Source: Corynebacterium sp.
GTDB taxonomy: Bacteria; Actinomycetota; Actinomycetes; Mycobacteriales; Mycobacteriaceae
Assembly (NCBI RefSeq): GCF_030532195.1
Contig: NZ_JAUNLP010000002.1
Coordinates: 248,001-312,000, forward strand
Length of the DNA stretch: 64,000 nt
Direction: 5' to 3'
Shown: positions 37,804-47,600 of the stretch, one piece after another
Numbering within the stretch: position 1 is the stretch's first letter
Layout of the letters: each line of letters starts with the position of its first letter
The notes under the pieces: model-generated
Told to the model about the DNA's origin: nothing
Databases searched by the model: none
The model's input: only the letters and a program-made list of their open reading frames with translations
Made by a program: the position numbers and the translations under genes

Positions 37804-38245
37804 TATTTTCTCCCTTTACGAAGAAGGCAGACTCACCACACAACAATCCTTGCCAAGGTCAGTCTCGCCTCTATCGGATTGCCCATCGCAGACATTTACT
37901 GACTAAAAGGCTTTACTTTTGTGCTTTGCAAACCGAGCAGGTTAAGCAAAACCCCTGTCAATCAACATCTTGGGCACTGTCTCGTTATCAGATTTAGCAG
38001 GATTCACTGAGACAAAGGAACAAAAACCAAGGACCCTCTTAACAAATGGAAAGAGATGCGGGCAAAGACCAGCACTATCGGCCAAACCCGGAAGCATATA
38101 GGCAGGTCACAGCGCAAAACCGACCGCGCTCGACTTAATGTTGCCACCTCAGCAGAGACTAAACCGGTTAAGAAAGTACCCCCGTTCGCCCCATAGTGCT
38201 TTCTTTATAATCACTTTCAGAGCAGCCCGCCCTACCAGCGAAAAG
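37804..38245. other. musE upstream region with operator-like inverted repeats
   Basis: About 440 bases without a gene between musE and the DUF4032 gene remnant. It holds TTTGCaaACC-GAGCA-GGTtaaGCAAA at 37925-37950, an imperfect inverted repeat 122 bases before musE, and CTAAACCGGTTAAG at 38159-38172, a CG-centred palindrome of the LacI-operator kind. Both share AACC/GGTT half-sites, so one regulator could bind both. No convincing -35/-10 pair was found. Confidence 0.4.
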
Positions 38246-39463
38246 TCACTCAAGAGCGGTATCCAAGAACACCGACTCATCTCGATGCTGAGGCAAAACC
38301 TTATCAACATAGCTCTGCGTCGCTTCCGCCAAAGGCACATCCGCCTGGCGGTTTTCCGCCATGTACCAGCGGTGTTCCAAAATCTCGTGAAAAATCTGCG
38401 CAGCCTGCAACTTATTCCGCAAATCACCAGGCACCGCGGAAATTGTTGCCTCAAACTCCTCGATGAGCCACTTATGAGCCACCTGCTCCAGCGGGGCATC
38501 CTCCAACCCCTGTGACAGCCGGAATGTCTGCATACTGTTGAGCATGCGACGTGCCTGCTGCTCCCCCACATCCAAGCCAGTCAACCGCATCAACTGCCGA
38601 TGATGATGCCCTGCATCAACCACGCGCGGACGGAAAATAACCTTATTATCCTCGCTGGTCAGCTTCAGTTCACCGACATCAAATCCCAGCTCATTGAGCC
38701 GACGAATGCGTTCATCTACCTTCCACGCTTCGGCAAGCCCAATGGCCTCCTCCCCTGTCAGCTCCTCCCACAGGCTCACGTACCTCCGCTCAATGCGAGT
38801 CCCGATATCAATCACATCAAGTCCAGAGTCTAAAAATCCCCCGGCCTGGAGATCCATCAACTCTCCGATGATATTGGTACGCGCAACGTCTACGTCGTAA
38901 AGCCGGCGACTTGTCGAGAGCTTTGTCTGCAGATCCCCTGTCTCCGCGTCCACGAGATACGCGGAAAAAGCATCGGCGTCGCGCCGGAAGAGCGTGTTCG
39001 ACAACGACACATCGCCCCAATAAAAGCCCTGCAAATGCAGGCGCACGAGCAGGACGGCGAGGGAATCAATAAGCCTGACGACGGTCTCAGGCGTGACCTG
39101 CTGCGAAAACATTGCCCGATACGGCAATGAATACTCCAAATGCTCGGTCACCAGTGCGGCTGTTAGCGACTCCCCCTCATCGTCTTTGCGACCGGTGATG
39201 ACGGCAAGCGGGCGTACTGCGGGAACACCAAGACTGCCGAGCTCGCGGAGCATTTGGTACTCATGATGGGCCGTGTACTCACCAATCTCTTTGACTGCAA
39301 TGACGCGGTCATCGAGATTGACAAAGCGCACAACGTGACGCGAGATGCCCTGCGGCAGAGCTGCCAGCTACTTCATGGGCCACTGCTCCAGCGGCAGATG
39401 CCACGGCAATTGAAGAAGCTGTGAAGCCACAGTGGTTGCAGCAATTTTCATGCTTCTCGCCAT
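38246..39463 (-). pseudogene. DUF4032 family gene interrupted by an in-frame TAG
   Basis: A 406-codon frame starts at ATG 39463 with a perfect GGAGG site (39476-39472 region) and is broken by TAG at 39370-39368, codon 32. Coding similarity continues across the stop: before it LLQLPWHLPLEQWPMK, after it LAALPQGISRHVVRFVNLDD, which are joined without a gap in the family. The remainder (from GTG 39331, 361 codons) is intact and has the kinase-like features VIAVKEIGEYTAHHEY and LQGFYWGDVSLSNTLF. Either the gene is inactivated, the TAG is read through, translation restarts at 39331, or the base is a sequencing error. It lies between the ATPase gene and musE. Confidence 0.8.
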
Positions 39464-39508
39464 TGTTTGACCTCCAATTGCCGTGAGGGTTGGCCCTTTC
39501 CCCGCACT

Positions 39509-40645
39509 CTAGCTGGGCAGACGCAGCCCAGTGGACTTTGCAAACAGGTGCAGCTTACCCGGCAAAACCTTTGCATACACGGTGGAACCCAGCTTCGGTG
39601 CCGTGCGCGGAGCGGTACGGATGACCACCTGGCCGTGCTCTTCCTCATCCGGATTAGATGCGGAACCGGAGCTCAAGGCGCCACCGCCGACCAAGTCGCC
39701 GTACATGTAAGCATCCGAGCCCAGTTCCTCGACCAAGTTAATCTTCACCGGGATGACGTCGTCCCCAGGACCGTCGACAAGCTCGAGGGCCTCTGGCCGG
39801 AAGCCGATGATGACCTTGTTGTTGTCCTCCGGCGACATCGCGTCGAGTGCAGCCTGCGGCATCTTAATTCGGGCCTCGCCGAGCGCGGCGTAGCCATTGG
39901 CGACATCGAAGGTGCCCAGGTTCATAGCCGGCGAGCCGATGAAGCCCGCGACGAACTCATTAGCCGGGGTCTCATACAGTTCTTCCGGGGTACCCACCTG
40001 CTGGAGCACACCGAAATTGATGACCGCAATGCGGTCGCCCATGGTCAGGGCCTCCGTCTGATCGTGGGTGACATACATCGTGGTCACACCCATTTCACGC
40101 TGCATTTTCGCGATTTGGGTACGAGTTTGCACACGCAGCTTGGCATCCAAGTTCGACAGTGGCTCATCCATGAGGAATACCTGCGGCTTACGCACAATTG
40201 CGCGGCCCATTGCCACACGCTGGCGCTGACCACCGGACAGGGCCTTTGGCTTGCGATCCAGGAACTGCGTCAGGTCCAGAGTCTTTGCAGCCTCTTCAAC
40301 GCGGCGGTTGATCTCTTCCTTGTCAACGCCTGCGATCTTCAGTGCAAAGCCCATGTTTTCCCGCACGGTCATGTGTGGGTACAGAGCGTAGTTCTGGAAG
40401 ACCATGGCGATGTCACGATCTTTTGGTGACACGTTGGTCACATCTCGATCGCCAATAAAAATCTTGCCCTCGTTGACCTCTTCCAAGCCGGCCAGCATAC
40501 GCAGCGTGGTGGACTTACCACAGCCGGAAGGGCCGACCAGAACCAGGAACTCACCGTCTGCAATCTCGAGATTGAACTTATCTACAGACGGCTTCGTGGC
40601 CCCTGGGTAGATACGAGTGGCATTAGAAAATGTCACGGTAGCCAT
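39509..40645 (-). CDS. musK: Sugar ABC transporter ATPase (MusK/UgpC-like)
   Basis: Predicted 378-residue ATPase of the carbohydrate-uptake CUT1 type. Walker A is GPSGCGKST, the signature is LSGGQRQRVAMGRA, Walker B is VFLMDEPLSNLDA, followed by the THDQTEA switch. The C-terminal third is the MalK/UgpC-type TOBE regulatory domain with FRPEALEL. It probably energises the musEFG permease; in corynebacteria such ATPases may serve several importers. It is the first gene of the minus-strand cluster, 45 bases before the interrupted DUF4032 gene. The ribosome-binding site AAAGG is near 40662. Confidence 0.92.
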   Translation of the reverse strand: MATVTFSNATRIYPGATKPSVDKFNLEIADGEFLVLVGPSGCGKSTTLRMLAGLEEVNEGKIFIGDRDVTNVSPKDRDIAMVFQNYALYPHMTVRENMGFALKIAGVDKEEINRRVEEAAKTLDLTQFLDRKPKALSGGQRQRVAMGRAIVRKPQVFLMDEPLSNLDAKLRVQTRTQIAKMQREMGVTTMYVTHDQTEALTMGDRIAVINFGVLQQVGTPEELYETPANEFVAGFIGSPAMNLGTFDVANGYAALGEARIKMPQAALDAMSPEDNNKVIIGFRPEALELVDGPGDDVIPVKINLVEELGSDAYMYGDLVGGGALSSGSASNPDEEEHGQVVIRTAPRTAPKLGSTVYAKVLPGKLHLFAKSTGLRLPS

Positions 40646-40740
40646 GTGAAATTACACCTTTCATCGGCAGGTACGTGCCGAACGATCCGAGTGAAAGATA
40701 GGCGCAGGAAATGCTGCGTATCCGCTACCGAATTCTACTC

Positions 40741-42015
40741 TTAATCCAGCAAGCTGGTTACCAGCTCCGCAATCTTCGAGCGCTCCGAGCGCTTCAGCGT
40801 GATATGTGCGAAAAGCTCATGCCCTTTGAGCTTTTCAATTACTGCCTGAACGCCGTCGTGCCTGCCCACTCGCAGGTTGTCACGCTGCGCCACATCGTGG
40901 GTGAGAATCACGCGCGAATTCGTGCCGAGCCGCGACAGCACAGTCAGCAGCACATTGCGCTCCAACGACTGCGCCTCATCGACAATGACAAAGCTGTCAT
41001 GCAGACTTCGACCGCGGATATGCGTCAGTGGCAGGACCTCCAGCATGTCGCGGGAAGCGATTTCATCCATCACGTTGTCGGAGACCAACCCTTCCAACGT
41101 GTCATAGACAGCCTGTGCCCAGGGGTTCATCTTCTCATCCTCACTACCGGGCAGGTAGCCGAGGTTTTGCCCGCCGACAGCGTAGAGCGGACGGAACACG
41201 ACAATCCGGCGGTGCTGACCACGCTCCAACACCGACTCCAGGCCGGCGCACAGAGCAAGCGCCGACTTACCAGTACCGGCGCGCCCACCGAGAGAGACAA
41301 TCCCCACCGACTCATCCAGCAGCAGATCAAGGGCGACGCGCTGCTCTGCCGAACGCCCCTTCAGGCCGAACGCCTCCGCATCGCCTCGCACAAGCTTGAC
41401 GACGCCCGGAGCGCTCACTCGGCCCAGCGCAGATTGGCTACCAGAGCTGAGCTGCACCCCACAGTGCAGTGGCTGATCTTGAACCTGTTCGAGCTCCAGG
41501 AAACCATTGGCAAATAGACGGTCAATCTCCTCCGGATCGACGTCTACTTCCACCATCCCGGAATACCCAGTCAGGACAACGTCTTGCGCGCGGTAATCGT
41601 CGGCAGGCAAGCCGACCGCACCGGCTTTGACGCGAAGCGGGATGTCCTTGGTGACCAGCACGACATCGTGCCCGTCATGCTGGAGGTTGAGTGCACATGC
41701 GAGGATTCGGTGGTCGTTTTCGTCGTTGCGGAAGCCGGCTGGGAGGATCGATGGATCGGAGTGGTTGAGCTCAATATGCAAAAGCCCGCCAACATCATTG
41801 GCGGGCACAGGCCGGTCCAAGTGGCCATGGCGGTAGCGCAGTTCTTCCAGGAAACGGAGCGCTTCCCGAGCGAACCACCCCAGTTCCGGATGGTGGCGCT
41901 TGGCCTCCAACTCACTCACCACCACCAGCGGAAGCACGACTTGGTGCTCATCGAACTTCTTTATGGCGTGGGGATCGGACAGCAGGACCGATGTATCAAG
42001 CACGTAGGTACGCAT
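40741..42015 (-). CDS. PhoH2-type PIN-PhoH protein
   Basis: Predicted 424-residue fusion of an N-terminal PIN ribonuclease domain (residues 1-150; acidic residues in YVLDTSVLL and VSELEAK) and a C-terminal PhoH ATPase/helicase domain. Walker A is GGRAGTGKS at 243-251 and Walker B is [11 protein letters not shown]. Mycobacterial PhoH2 is reported to unwind and cut RNA and there is preceded by a small antitoxin-like gene, phoAT; no such gene is seen here in the 105-base upstream spacer. Start ATG 42015. It stands alone, transcribed towards the maltose cluster. Confidence 0.92.
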   Translation of the reverse strand: MRTYVLDTSVLLSDPHAIKKFDEHQVVLPLVVVSELEAKRHHPELGWFAREALRFLEELRYRHGHLDRPVPANDVGGLLHIELNHSDPSILPAGFRNDENDHRILACALNLQHDGHDVVLVTKDIPLRVKAGAVGLPADDYRAQDVVLTGYSGMVEVDVDPEEIDRLFANGFLELEQVQDQPLHCGVQLSSGSQSALGRVSAPGVVKLVRGDAEAFGLKGRSAEQRVALDLLLDESVGIVSLGGRAGTGKSALALCAGLESVLERGQHRRIVVFRPLYAVGGQNLGYLPGSEDEKMNPWAQAVYDTLEGLVSDNVMDEIASRDMLEVLPLTHIRGRSLHDSFVIVDEAQSLERNVLLTVLSRLGTNSRVILTHDVAQRDNLRVGRHDGVQAVIEKLKGHELFAHITLKRSERSKIAELVTSLLD

Positions 42016-42120
42016 GCCCTCAGGCTAAGAGCCAGAGGTAGAAATTACGTGGTTGTGAGATGAATGCTTGGTTATCAAAGTGCTTACAAACGGTTACAGG
42101 CTCTAAGCCTCAAGTTGAAC

Positions 42121-43557
42121 CTAATCATTACGACGCACCTGGCGACCCAGCAGCTTACGACGCAACGGATCCACAGCAAAAGTCACAGCACCAACCGCCA
42201 CCACGGCCGCGACATAACCGACTGCCACAACAACAGAGCGGCCACTAAAGATGACACCATCAACACTAGAGCCGAACATGACCACGCCCAAAAATGCGCC
42301 GAGGAGGAAACCAAGAATGCTGGTAGCGAGCATCGGGAAAAATGTCTGTTTAAAAGCGACTGTGCGGTGGAAAGCAATGGGCGTACCAATGTAATCCAGC
42401 GCCTTCGTCAGCGATGCCTCCTCATAAACTGCGGACGCCTGAGTCAAAACCGTGGATACCAGCAGGAGAATGAATCCAATCACAAACGTGATAAAGACAC
42501 CCACCGTAATATCACTGACAAGAGTGTTGTCCGAATACATTTCAATCTGTTCTGCTGTCGGCATCAGCAAAGTGAAGCCGAGCAAGAATGATAGAAATGT
42601 CATCGCACTGACTCGCCGCCACGTTTCCTTGGCATTTGCTGCAACTCGTCGAGTGGCCACAAAATCACTCGGCGCACCAAAGATGCTGGACATACGTGCA
42701 ATTGTCTGAATCAAAAATGGCGCTACCAGGCCAATGGCCATCACCATTAGGTACATCATTGCTGCAATACCGAGGGTGCCGCCGATAGTCTCATTCACAA
42801 TATTGGTGTTGGAAATTGCGAAATAGACACCGATACCAATTGCGATTGCCACAATTGCACGCCACCATTTAGCTGACTCGGGATTTTCTCGTCGGGCGAC
42901 ACCCAACGGAGAAATCATCACTCTGGTCAGGCCAAGAACCGCAGCAATGAGCGCGAGGAGAATGACAGCTCCCCAGACCAGCGGATATCCCCACCAGGGC
43001 AACAGCATGTCCCACGTATCCAGGTATTCATTGTTGAACTTCACCATCGCCCAAAACGGCGCGGTAGCAATGGACAACAGTGTCCCCAGCACAATGCCAA
43101 TTGCGGCAAGCACGAGAGTCTCGATAATGACCATGCGAGCAACAGCCCCGTTGGACAAGCCAAGCAAACGCAATGTGGCCAATCGTCGCTCGCGCCCGGC
43201 GGCACCGAGCACCGCCGACTGAGCTACTAGCGACACCATCGCCGGAATCACAAAGACACAGGCAACCAGCGCTAACTGCAGGTACATCTCCCCTGGCCCC
43301 TGATTCATATAATCCTCAGAAGTCGGGTTCGGCGGCAGTGGCGGTTCAGCCTGCATACGTCGGTAAAACATCATCGTGCCACCGACAACTACAAGTGCCA
43401 ACCAGGTACTGACTGTCATGGCTATGACCGACAGCGTTGACAGCCAGCCATTTCCTGAGCCACTGTCTCGCCCGGCGCGCTGGAGTCTCGTGCTGAGGTC
43501 CACAAGTGCACTGGTCGGAATTCGCCGTAGGTTCACCGATTGTTTCGCGGTGGTCAC
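42121..43557 (-). CDS. FtsX-like ABC transporter permease
   Basis: Predicted 478-residue membrane protein of the FtsX/MacB-like permease family with about ten hydrophobic helices. A typical FtsX motif near residues 120-135 reads GRERRLATLRLLGLSNGAVARM. The GTG start at 43557 overlaps the last four bases of the ATPase gene (GTGA), so the two are translationally coupled. Such pairs often export peptides or lipoproteins or confer envelope-antibiotic resistance. The two-component genes directly upstream on the other strand suggest control by envelope stress. Confidence 0.88.
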   Translation of the reverse strand: MTTAKQSVNLRRIPTSALVDLSTRLQRAGRDSGSGNGWLSTLSVIAMTVSTWLALVVVGGTMMFYRRMQAEPPLPPNPTSEDYMNQGPGEMYLQLALVACVFVIPAMVSLVAQSAVLGAAGRERRLATLRLLGLSNGAVARMVIIETLVLAAIGIVLGTLLSIATAPFWAMVKFNNEYLDTWDMLLPWWGYPLVWGAVILLALIAAVLGLTRVMISPLGVARRENPESAKWWRAIVAIAIGIGVYFAISNTNIVNETIGGTLGIAAMMYLMVMAIGLVAPFLIQTIARMSSIFGAPSDFVATRRVAANAKETWRRVSAMTFLSFLLGFTLLMPTAEQIEMYSDNTLVSDITVGVFITFVIGFILLLVSTVLTQASAVYEEASLTKALDYIGTPIAFHRTVAFKQTFFPMLATSILGFLLGAFLGVVMFGSSVDGVIFSGRSVVVAVGYVAAVVAVGAVTFAVDPLRRKLLGRQVRRND

Positions 43558-44276
43558 TTGTTTGCCTCCGTTCCAGACAGCAGGCGGTCATCGTGGATGA
43601 GGCCGTCGCGAATTTCAACGCGCCGACGACACCAGGCAGCCACCTTTACATCGTGAGTGACCATGACCAACGTGGTGCCAGCCTGTTCCACCACTGCGGT
43701 CATCTGTTGCATGACCTCATGGCCGGTCGCTTGATCCAACGCGCCGGTTGGCTCATCGGCAAAGATCACATCCGGCTCCCCTGCCATCGCGCGGGCAATG
43801 GCCACGCGCTGCGCTTGGCCGCCCGACATCTCGCCGGGGCGACGACGTGTCAAATCCTTCAGGCCAAGGCGGCTCAGCACATCGTCGGCAAGCGATAATG
43901 ACTTTGAGCGTTTCTTTCCCTGCAGGATCATTGGTAATGCGACGTTTTCCCTGGCAGTGAGCTCGGGCAGGAGCTGGCCGTCCTGGAAGACGAAGCCGAA
44001 GTGATTCAGGCGGAGGGCGGAGCGATCGGCGTCGGAAAGCTTATCGACGCGCGTGCTCCCCAAAAGCACCTCGCCGTCATCAGGCGGGAGCACGCCCGAC
44101 ATGCAGTGCAGCAGCGTGGACTTACCCGAGCCGGACGGCCCCATCACAGCGACGGTCTCACCGGCTTCGATATTCAACGAAATGCCAGTCAGAACAGGTG
44201 CGGAATTGTAGGACTTGGTGATGTCACGAATGCGGAGTCGTGCATTTTCGCTGTTGTTCTCTCTCATGACTCTCAT
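43554..44276 (-). CDS. ABC transporter ATPase (LolD/MacB-like)
   Basis: Predicted 240-residue ATPase partner of the FtsX-like permease. Walker A is GPSGSGKSTLL, the signature MSGGQAQRVAIARA, and Walker B VIFADEPTGALDQ. The start may be ATG 44276 or ATG 44267 (three codons apart). Divergent from the histidine kinase gene with a 117-base shared control region. Confidence 0.9.
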   Translation of the reverse strand: MRVMRENNSENARLRIRDITKSYNSAPVLTGISLNIEAGETVAVMGPSGSGKSTLLHCMSGVLPPDDGEVLLGSTRVDKLSDADRSALRLNHFGFVFQDGQLLPELTARENVALPMILQGKKRSKSLSLADDVLSRLGLKDLTRRRPGEMSGGQAQRVAIARAMAGEPDVIFADEPTGALDQATGHEVMQQMTAVVEQAGTTLVMVTHDVKVAAWCRRRVEIRDGLIHDDRLLSGTEANK

Positions 44277-44393
44277 TTCACTCGTCCGAGCGCTTTTTCA
44301 ACACAGTGTCGACATTGCTCTTGTGGTAGTGCTAGCACTACCTTTGCCGCGAAATAGTGCCGTGCCATCGTTGCTTTTCTACCATGGGAAACT

Positions 44394-45140
44394 ATGGGGA
44401 TGAAGGACAATTTCCGCAAGGCTATGGCGGCCGTGATGGGGCGTCAAAAGGCACAGGATTACAGTTACGAGGAATCTGCCGCCGCTCGCATCGCTGAACT
44501 TACCGCTTCACGACGCACAATTGCCGAAGCCTTCGAAATTGAACGTCGCCGAATTGAAAATGACCTCCACGACGGAGCACAACAATACATTGTTGCGGCG
44601 TCGATGAAATTGGGACTGGCGGAGTTAGAGGCCGCCGACATAAATAACGAGGAATTGCTGCGGTTATTGGCAGAAACCCGCCAGCATCTCGACGATGGCT
44701 TACGTGCTTTACGACGGACTGTTCACGGTATCCACCCGCAGGTTTTACGTGACCGCGGTCTCCAGGAGGCAGTGGAGGAAATCGCGGAAGGATACGGTCC
44801 GCATGTGGTTGTGCACACGCCATATCCATTGCCGGAATTGAATGAAAGCGTCCTGGCGTCAGCATATTTTTTCTGTGCTGAAGTATTGACCAATGCGGCC
44901 AAATATGCACCGAATGCCCCGGTTTCAGTGCTTCTTACATCCGATCAGACATTAAATATTTCAATTACTGACCAGGGACTCGGCGGCGCTGTTTTGGGCC
45001 GCGGGCTAAAAGGGATGAAAGAACGATTAGCGGCATTTGACGGCGAAATGACGCTGCACTCCCCTGTCGGCGGCCCGACCCAGGTCGTGGCGCGCATTCC
45101 TTTGTTACTTAATCGCGGAGAATCGGGAATCGGTGATTAG
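44394..45140 (+). CDS. Soluble NarL-type sensor histidine kinase without sensor domain
   Basis: Predicted 248-residue kinase with only the dimerisation/phosphoacceptor and ATPase domains. The HisKA_3 motif is ERRRIENDLHDGAQQ with His59 as phosphorylation site; the N box is AEVLTNAAKYAP and the G box LGRGLKGMKERL. No transmembrane segment or sensor domain precedes residue 40, so it must sense a cytoplasmic signal or through a partner, perhaps the neighbouring membrane permease. ATG 44394 (or 44400). Two bases separate its stop from the regulator start. Confidence 0.88.
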   Translation: MGMKDNFRKAMAAVMGRQKAQDYSYEESAAARIAELTASRRTIAEAFEIERRRIENDLHDGAQQYIVAASMKLGLAELEAADINNEELLRLLAETRQHLDDGLRALRRTVHGIHPQVLRDRGLQEAVEEIAEGYGPHVVVHTPYPLPELNESVLASAYFFCAEVLTNAAKYAPNAPVSVLLTSDQTLNISITDQGLGGAVLGRGLKGMKERLAAFDGEMTLHSPVGGPTQVVARIPLLLNRGESGIGD

Positions 45141-45142
45141 AG

Positions 45143-45832
45143 ATGAAAATTGTCATTGCGGATGACTCAGCACTCCTCCGGGAAGGGGTCGCGGGGATCG
45201 TCGAAAAGCGTGGGCATGACGTCATTTCCAAGGTTGACACTGCCCACGGCCTGGTGGCGGACATTGATGATCGTTTCGATGCCACCGGCGAGCTGCCTGA
45301 TGTGGTGATTACAGACGTACGCATGCCTCCGAAAATGAGCGATGACGGGCTGCGCGCGGCCGTGGAATTGCGGGAGCGCTATCCGCAGCTCAATGTGATG
45401 GTGCTGTCGCAGTATGTGGCGCCGGCGTATGCGCGGGAGCTGTTTTCGCGAGACCGCGCGGATGGCGCCGAGGCTGGCGGTGGCACCGGGTATTTACTGA
45501 AAGATCGCATTGGTCAGGTGCTGGACTTTCTGGGGTCTTTGGAAGTTGTGGCCGGCGGTGGCGTGGTCATTGACCCGGAGGTCGCGACGGCGTTGATGCA
45601 GTCGGGCAAGTCTGGGCTTGCGAGCCTGACTGCTCGTGAGCGCGAAGTCCTGGAGCTGATGGCGCGAGGTAAATCGAATTCCCAGATTGCCGATGAGCTG
45701 GTGCTTTCCGGTGCGGCGGTGGCGAAGCACGTGTCCAATATTTTTGTGAAACTCCACCTTGAGCCCGGCGAGGAAAACCGCCGCGTGCGCGCAATTTTGG
45801 AGTTTCTCACTGCGACGACGGGGCAGATTTAG
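45143..45832 (+). CDS. LuxR/NarL-type response regulator
   Basis: Predicted 229-residue regulator. Receiver domain residues 1-130: acidic pair Asp7-Asp8, phosphoacceptor Asp58 in [10 protein letters not shown], and lysine in GYLLKDR. The receiver has a Gly-rich insertion ([14 protein letters not shown]) before the last strand. The LuxR HTH domain (about 158-220) has [18 protein letters not shown]. Together with the kinase it probably controls the divergent ABC module, resembling envelope-stress systems of C. glutamicum such as EsrSR; that link is inference. Confidence 0.92.
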   Translation: MKIVIADDSALLREGVAGIVEKRGHDVISKVDTAHGLVADIDDRFDATGELPDVVITDVRMPPKMSDDGLRAAVELRERYPQLNVMVLSQYVAPAYARELFSRDRADGAEAGGGTGYLLKDRIGQVLDFLGSLEVVAGGGVVIDPEVATALMQSGKSGLASLTAREREVLELMARGKSNSQIADELVLSGAAVAKHVSNIFVKLHLEPGEENRRVRAILEFLTATTGQI

Positions 45833-45874
45833 GGAATTAGACCGCCCTACCTTTAGTTACAAAAAGAGCATAGA

Positions 45875-45892
45875 CAGTGATGCGAATCACAG
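45875..45892. promoter_or_regulatory. CRP/GlxR-like binding site upstream of ald
   Basis: AGTGA-TGCGAA-TCACA fits the GlxR/CRP consensus TGTGA-N6-TCACA with one mismatch. It is centred about 58 bases before the ald start codon. GlxR control of acetaldehyde and ethanol metabolism is known in C. glutamicum. Confidence 0.6.
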
Positions 45893-45941
45893 ACTATCGT
45901 TGAAGGAACTTATTGTTCACACAACGAAAGGACTCGTCGAC

Positions 45942-47462
45942 ATGGCTGTCTATGCGAATCCCGGCACCTCAGACTCAATTTTCACGTACAAAGAGCAGTA
46001 CGAAAACTTCATCGGCGGCACCTGGACCCCACCGGTCGACGGCCAGTACATGGAAAACCGCACACCAATCACGGGCGAAGTCTTTTGCCGCGTCCCACGC
46101 TCAAACGAGAAGGACATCGAGCTCGCTCTCGATGCCGCACACCGAGCAAAGGATGCGTGGGCGAAGGTTCCTACCGCTGAGCGTGGCACAATTCTGCTCC
46201 GCATCGCGGATCGCCTCGAGGAAAATCTAGAGAAAATTGCCGTCGCCGAAACCTGGGAAAACGGCAAGGCCATCCGCGAAACGCTCGCCGCCGATATTCC
46301 GCTGGCGATTGACCACTTCCGCTATTTCGCAGGAGTCGTCCGCACTCAGGAAGGGCGGATTTCACAAATCGACGACAACACTGTGGCCTACCACTTTCAT
46401 GAACCACTCGGTGTCGTCGGGCAAATCATTCCGTGGAACTTCCCGTTGCTCATGGCCGCATGGAAAATTGCCCCTGCCCTCGCTGCCGGCAATTGCATCG
46501 TCCTGAAGCCGGCCGAGCAGACACCGGCATCGATTCTCATGCTCGTCGAGCTAATCGCCGATTTGCTTCCCGACGGTGTACTGAACATCGTCAACGGTCT
46601 TGGAACGGAAGCCGGTGCTGCCTTGACCGCAAGTAACCGTATCTCCAAGATCGCATTTACTGGCTCAACTGCTGTTGGCCAGGTTATTAATAAGGCGGTA
46701 TCGGACAAGATTATTCCGGTCACCCTCGAGCTCGGCGGCAAGTCACCGTCAATCTTCTTCCCCGACGTGATGGACACTAATGATGCGTTCCGTGAAAAGT
46801 GCATCGAAGGCCTGGCGATGTTCGCCCTCAATCAGGGCGAGGTGTGCACATGCCCATCACGCGCACTGGTTCATGAGGATATTGCCGATGAATTCTTAAA
46901 GCTCGCAGTTGATCGAGTAAAGAAAATTCGTACCGGCAATCCATTGGACACATCGGTGCAAATGGGCGCACAGTCTTCGCAGGAACAGATGGATAAAATC
47001 ACCGGCTATCTGGCCTCGGGCCCGAAGGAGGGCGCAGAGGTGTTGACAGGCGGAAATGTTGCCAATATCGACGGCCTTGAGGGTGGGTACTACATTGAGC
47101 CGACTATCTTCAAGGGCGATAACTCGATGCGCTTCTTCCAGGAGGAAATCTTCGGCCCAGTGTTGGCTGTGACCACTTTCAAGACATTGGATGAAGCCCT
47201 CGATATCGCCAATGACACGATCTACGGTTTGGGCGCTGGCGTCTGGAGCCGCAACCAGAACAATGCTTACCGCGCTGCCCGGGGCATTCAGGCCGGTCGC
47301 GTGTGGGTGAATAACTACCACAGCTACCCAGCTCACGCAGCATTTGGTGGCTACAAGCAGTCTGGCATTGGCCGCGAAAATCACCTCATGATGCTCGATC
47401 ATTACCAGGAGACAAAGTGCATGCTCGTCTCTTATGACGAAAATCCGACCGGACTGTTCTAA
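45942..47462 (+). CDS. ald: Aldehyde dehydrogenase (acetaldehyde dehydrogenase type)
   Basis: Predicted 506-residue NAD(P)-dependent aldehyde dehydrogenase. The catalytic cysteine is Cys302 in [11 protein letters not shown] and the general base lies in [23 protein letters not shown] and FTGSTAVGQ form the cofactor site. Length and the double cysteine fit the AldA/ExaC-type acetaldehyde dehydrogenases of C. glutamicum ethanol metabolism. The ATG at 45942 follows GAAAGGA; a GlxR-like site lies upstream. An alternative start further up overlaps the regulator gene and is rejected. A mycothiol-dependent alcohol dehydrogenase lies 2 kb downstream. Confidence 0.92.
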   Translation: MAVYANPGTSDSIFTYKEQYENFIGGTWTPPVDGQYMENRTPITGEVFCRVPRSNEKDIELALDAAHRAKDAWAKVPTAERGTILLRIADRLEENLEKIAVAETWENGKAIRETLAADIPLAIDHFRYFAGVVRTQEGRISQIDDNTVAYHFHEPLGVVGQIIPWNFPLLMAAWKIAPALAAGNCIVLKPAEQTPASILMLVELIADLLPDGVLNIVNGLGTEAGAALTASNRISKIAFTGSTAVGQVINKAVSDKIIPVTLELGGKSPSIFFPDVMDTNDAFREKCIEGLAMFALNQGEVCTCPSRALVHEDIADEFLKLAVDRVKKIRTGNPLDTSVQMGAQSSQEQMDKITGYLASGPKEGAEVLTGGNVANIDGLEGGYYIEPTIFKGDNSMRFFQEEIFGPVLAVTTFKTLDEALDIANDTIYGLGAGVWSRNQNNAYRAARGIQAGRVWVNNYHSYPAHAAFGGYKQSGIGRENHLMMLDHYQETKCMLVSYDENPTGLF

Positions 47463-47548
47463 TTTCCTGGTGTTGGGTACTTAAATACCAGTGCGTTAAC
47501 AGTCAAATATGAGCTTCCCACCAGGTGCCTCGGAATAGTTGCCCGCGG

Positions 47549-47577
47549 AGTGTCGTTGCGATAACCGTAACGACACT
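47549..47577 (+). terminator. Stem-loop between ald and the DJ-1-like gene
   Basis: AGTGTCGTTGCG and CGTAACGACACT form a 12-bp stem (one G-U) around loop ATAAC, 87 bases after ald and 23 before the next start. No T-run follows. It could terminate weakly, stabilise the ald mRNA or serve as an operator. Confidence 0.45.
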
Positions 47578-47600
47578 TACGCTTCATCGGAAGGTGAAAA

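Noticed and set aside
39329..39463. Selenocysteine or programmed recoding at the TAG
   Set aside because: The codon is TAG, not TGA, and no recoding stem-loop or pyrrolysine genes are seen; a nonsense mutation or sequencing error is simpler.
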